Shown: piece after piece, positions 11,609-13,778 of the stretch | Position numbering within the stretch: position 1 is the stretch's first letter | Layout of the letters: every line of letters starts with the position of its first letter | Source: Gammaproteobacteria bacterium | GTDB taxonomy: Bacteria; Pseudomonadota; Gammaproteobacteria; DRLM01 | Reading direction: 5' to 3' | NCBI GenBank assembly: GCA_015490395.1 | Contig: WFXX01000308.1 | Span: 1 to 13,778 of the forward strand | Length of the DNA stretch: 13,778 nt | The notes under the pieces: generated by a model | What the model was told of the DNA's origin: nothing | Seen by the model: only the letters and a program-made list of their open reading frames with translations | Database searches by the model: none | Translations under genes and position numbers: made by a program

Positions 11609-12634
11609 GTGGCCCGGAGGGCGGTGGCGCTGCTGCTGGTCCTGGCTGTGGCCGGCTGCGGCCGGGCGGGCGGGGAGGATGTGGTTCCCCCCCCGGCGCT
11701 GGTGGGCCGCGACATGGTCTACGTCCCCGCCGGGCCTTTCGTGATGGGCAGCGACCGGGAGGACGAGGCGGGGCTGGCCCAGCGCTACGGCTTCCAGGAG
11801 CCGCTGTTCCGCAACGAGCACCCCCGCCGGGTGGTGGAGCTGCCGGCATTCTGGATCGACCGCCACGAGGTCACCAACGCCGAGTTCAAGCGCTTCGTAG
11901 CCGCCATGCCCCGCTACCCAGCGCCGCCGCCCTGGCTGCGCAGCGGCTACGGGCTCTCCCGGGCCGAGCTGGAAGGATCCACGCTCTCGGGCCTGCGCTG
12001 GATCGCCGAGCACTATATCCCCATCCCGGGAGAGCCGGAGGCCCTGGACCGCAAGGCCCTGCTGGAGGCCCTGCTGGCCGAGCAAGGCCGGCGGGATCGC
12101 CTCCCAGTGACCGGAGTGAACTGGTACGACGCTTATGCCTACTGTCAGTGGGCGGGCAAGCGTCTGCCCACCGAGGCCGAATGGGAGAAGGCGGCCCGTG
12201 GCCCCCGGGGGTGGGAGTTCCCCTGGGGGAACACCTGGGATCCGGAGCGTACCAACACCGGACAGGGGCGGCCTGAGGACGGTGGGGTGCTCCCGGTGGG
12301 CTCGGTCCTCGGGGACGTCTCCCCCTATGGGGTGCGGGACTTGGCCGGGAATGTCTCCGAATGGGTCGCAGACTGGTACGAGGCCTATCCCGGCGCCTCC
12401 TGGCGCAGCCCCTACTACGGCAGGCTCCACAAGGTGGTGCGGGGGGGAGGGGCTGGCCTGGGGCACTACAGCCTGAGCCTTTTCTACCGCGGCGCCCGGC
12501 GCTCCCACGCCGATCCCACGGCCCGGGGCACCGACCTAGGCTTCCGCTGCGCCCTGGACGGCCCTGCCGGGCTGGCCGCTGGGCTGCGGCCGGCCCCTTC
12601 TCAGCCGTCTGAGGGCGGGGGCGCCTCCTCCTGA
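11609..12634 (+). CDS. SUMF1 (FGE-like) domain lipoprotein
   Basis: A 341-aa predicted lipoprotein: basic start, a short hydrophobic run, and the lipobox VAGC with Cys17 as lipid anchor. The SUMF1 domain fills about 35-315: MVYVPAGPFVMGS, FWIDRHEVTNAEFKRFV, WAGKRLPTEAEWEKAARG, RDLAGNVSEWVADW and LGFRC. It carries an insertion of about 50 residues after the EVTN segment (near 100-155) compared with its upstream neighbour. The cysteine pair found after GGS in that neighbour is absent (RGGGAGLGHYSLSLFYRG), so FGE-type copper oxidase chemistry is unlikely and a binding or assembly role is more plausible. The GTG at 11609 lies five bases after the preceding stop with only a weak GGCGGA site, which suggests coupled translation. 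Its end overlaps the converging small gene by 34 bases. Confidence 0.82.
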   Translation: MARRAVALLLVLAVAGCGRAGGEDVVPPPALVGRDMVYVPAGPFVMGSDREDEAGLAQRYGFQEPLFRNEHPRRVVELPAFWIDRHEVTNAEFKRFVAAMPRYPAPPPWLRSGYGLSRAELEGSTLSGLRWIAEHYIPIPGEPEALDRKALLEALLAEQGRRDRLPVTGVNWYDAYAYCQWAGKRLPTEAEWEKAARGPRGWEFPWGNTWDPERTNTGQGRPEDGGVLPVGSVLGDVSPYGVRDLAGNVSEWVADWYEAYPGASWRSPYYGRLHKVVRGGGAGLGHYSLSLFYRGARRSHADPTARGTDLGFRCALDGPAGLAAGLRPAPSQPSEGGGASS

Positions 12635-12912
12635 AGGGGCTCTACCTGGAAGCAGAGCTGGGCACGCTGGCGTCCCTCGCCCCAGACCAGGGTGTTGGGG
12701 CCTTCCAACCGGGGCCAACGGAGCCGACCTCCCATGCGCGGCTCCCAGTAGGCGGGGGTGAGCCAGCCGTGCTCGTCGCGCACAAAGCAGGCCGGGACGT
12801 GGCCCTCCAGCAGGGCTCGCACCATGGCCCGCTCCGGACTCTCGGCGCGCACCACGGCGTTGCGCTCCACGGGCGGGCGGTCGTAGAAGGCGGTGACGCG
12901 ATACAGGCGCAT
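12601..12912 (-). CDS. Small protein of unknown function
   Basis: I do not recognise a named family for this 103-aa product. It reads like a real folded protein: MRLYRVTAFYDRPP then NAVVRAESPERAMVRALLEGH suggests a beta strand, a helix typical of small alpha/beta domains, and a central WLTPAYWEPRMGG region rich in tryptophan. It has two cysteines, at about 62 and 87, and no signal peptide or membrane helix. The ATG at 12912 lacks a clear ribosome site; TACAAT at 12944-12939 could be its -10 box. It converges on the SUMF1 lipoprotein gene with a 34-base overlap and is divergent from the HAD gene. Confidence 0.6.
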   Translation of the reverse strand: MRLYRVTAFYDRPPVERNAVVRAESPERAMVRALLEGHVPACFVRDEHGWLTPAYWEPRMGGRLRWPRLEGPNTLVWGEGRQRAQLCFQVEPLQEEAPPPSDG

Positions 12913-12938
12913 GGCGCGGGCGAAAGGGGATCCGTGCC

Positions 12939-12960
12939 ATTGTAGCGGACCTGCTAGAAT
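12939..12960. promoter_or_regulatory. Divergent -10 boxes between the small gene and the HAD gene
   Basis: On the plus strand TGCTAGAAT (12952-12960) is an extended -10 element, placing the start of the HAD transcript near 12967, 17 bases before its ATG. On the minus strand TACAAT (12944-12939) serves the small gene. No -35 boxes near consensus were found, as allowed for an extended -10. Confidence 0.45.
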
Positions 12961-12983
12961 GCGCGCCCTTGGCGAGGCGCGGC

Positions 12984-13778
12984 ATGAACGGGATCCCCAC
13001 CACCACTCTAGAAGCTCTGGCTCGCCGTTACGGGGCCATTCTCTTCGACGTCTACGGCGTCCTGGTGCACGCCACCGGTCCCCTCCCGGGCGCCCCCGAG
13101 GCCCTGGCCTGGTTGCGGGCCCGGGGCCGGCCCTTTTTCCTGCTCACCAACGACGCCTCCAAGCTTCCCGAGCGGGCGGCGGCTCGCTACCGGGCCTGGG
13201 GGTTGCCCGTGGAGGCGGAGCAGATCGTCCCGGCGGGCGCCCTGCTGGTGGCCCACTTCCGCCGCCACCGCCTCCTCGGACGGCCCTGCGCGGTGCTGGG
13301 GACGGATGACAGCCGAGCCTTCGTGGAGCGGGCGGGTGGGCGCGTGGTACCCCTGGATGGGGACTTCGAGGTGCTGGTGGTGGCCGATCAGGCCGGTTTT
13401 CCCTTTCTCGAAGGGCTGGACGCCGTCCTCGGCGGGCTTGTCCGCCGTCTGGATCGGGGGCTGCCGGTGCACTTGGTTCTCCCTAACCCGGATCTGATCT
13501 ATCCCAAGGCTGAGGGTTTCGGCATTACTGCCGGGAGCATCGCCCTGGTGCTGGAGGCGGCCTTGCGCCGGCGCTACGGGCGGGCCGCCCCGCGCTTCCG
13601 GCCCCTGGGCAAGCCCCGGCCGGGCCTGTTCCGGGAGGCCCTGCGCCGGGCCGGCACCCGGCGGGCGGTGGTGGTGGGCGACCAGATCGAGACCGACGTG
13701 GCCGGGGCCCGGGCAGCCGGGCTGGATGCGGCCCTGGTCATCGGAGGGGTGGCCCGGGCCCTGCCCGCCCGTGGCCCC
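12984..13778 (+). CDS. HAD-IIA family phosphatase-like protein (partial, runs off the right end)
   Basis: The first 265 codons of an open frame with no stop before the window end. It follows the NagD-like HAD-IIA plan: motif I FDVYGVL (Asp22 as nucleophile), motif II LLTNDASK, a substrate cap from about 75 to 200 with VLPNPDLIYPKAEGFG, motif III GKPRPGLF with its lysine, and motif IV VVGDQIETDVAGA. The second motif I aspartate, normally the general acid in DxD, is tyrosine. Members with DxWG or DxYG motifs form a known HAD-IIA branch of uncertain substrate. GAGG six bases upstream supports the ATG at 12984. Given the usual length of about 270-290 aa, only a few residues are probably missing. 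Confidence 0.85.
   Translation, partial: MNGIPTTTLEALARRYGAILFDVYGVLVHATGPLPGAPEALAWLRARGRPFFLLTNDASKLPERAAARYRAWGLPVEAEQIVPAGALLVAHFRRHRLLGRPCAVLGTDDSRAFVERAGGRVVPLDGDFEVLVVADQAGFPFLEGLDAVLGGLVRRLDRGLPVHLVLPNPDLIYPKAEGFGITAGSIALVLEAALRRRYGRAAPRFRPLGKPRPGLFREALRRAGTRRAVVVGDQIETDVAGARAAGLDAALVIGGVARALPARGP

Overview
The window is a G+C-rich stretch of bacterial chromosome, densely packed with short intergenic gaps, GTG starts and stop/start overlaps. The gene set (NudE, CysQ, YrfG, Hsp15, a DUF3135 protein, YqgE/AlgH, a YbaK-HDOD fusion and a MoeB with a leading rhodanese) points to a high-GC gammaproteobacterium. Something near the Chromatiales/Ectothiorhodospiraceae or Xanthomonadales would fit, but the exact lineage is inference. 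Most of the window is housekeeping or regulatory. No CRISPR array, intact insertion sequence or prophage was seen.

Layout. 1-3507: moeB-like gene (+), converging on a DUF5658 membrane protein (-), which is divergent from a YbaK-HDOD gene (+). 3508-5262: DUF3135 gene (+) converging on, and overlapping, a two-gene minus-strand operon (NUDIX hydrolase, then an apparently exported YqgE/AlgH protein). 5272-5715: a 444-base non-coding stretch with a possible sigma-54 promoter for the following PilZ gene. 5716-6659: the PilZ gene, then an XRE-type regulator behind a promoter that overlaps a perfect 10-bp inverted repeat. 6708-9339: divergent pair of operons, yrfG-hslR (-) and nudE-cysQ (+), each translationally coupled by a 4-base overlap and firing from a shared palindrome that supplies a TATACT box to each strand. 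9340-10313: almost 1 kb without a convincing gene but rich in hairpins, ending at tRNA-Phe(GAA) (-). 10503-12634: a tandem pair of SUMF1/formylglycine-generating-enzyme-like proteins, the first exported with two CXXCH haem-binding motifs, the second a lipoprotein. 12601-13778: a small unknown gene (-), then a HAD-IIA phosphatase-like gene (+) that runs off the right end.

How genes work together. nudE, cysQ and yrfG all hydrolyse nucleotides or nucleotide-derived phosphates (NADH/ADP-ribose, 3',5'-bisphosphate nucleotides, GMP/IMP), and hslR beside them acts in ribosome rescue after heat stress. The PilZ protein implies c-di-GMP signalling. The most unusual locus is the cytochrome-SUMF1 fusion with its lipoprotein SUMF1 partner. 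It looks like a two-protein envelope module with possible redox or cofactor-maturation function, but its real role cannot be read from the sequence.
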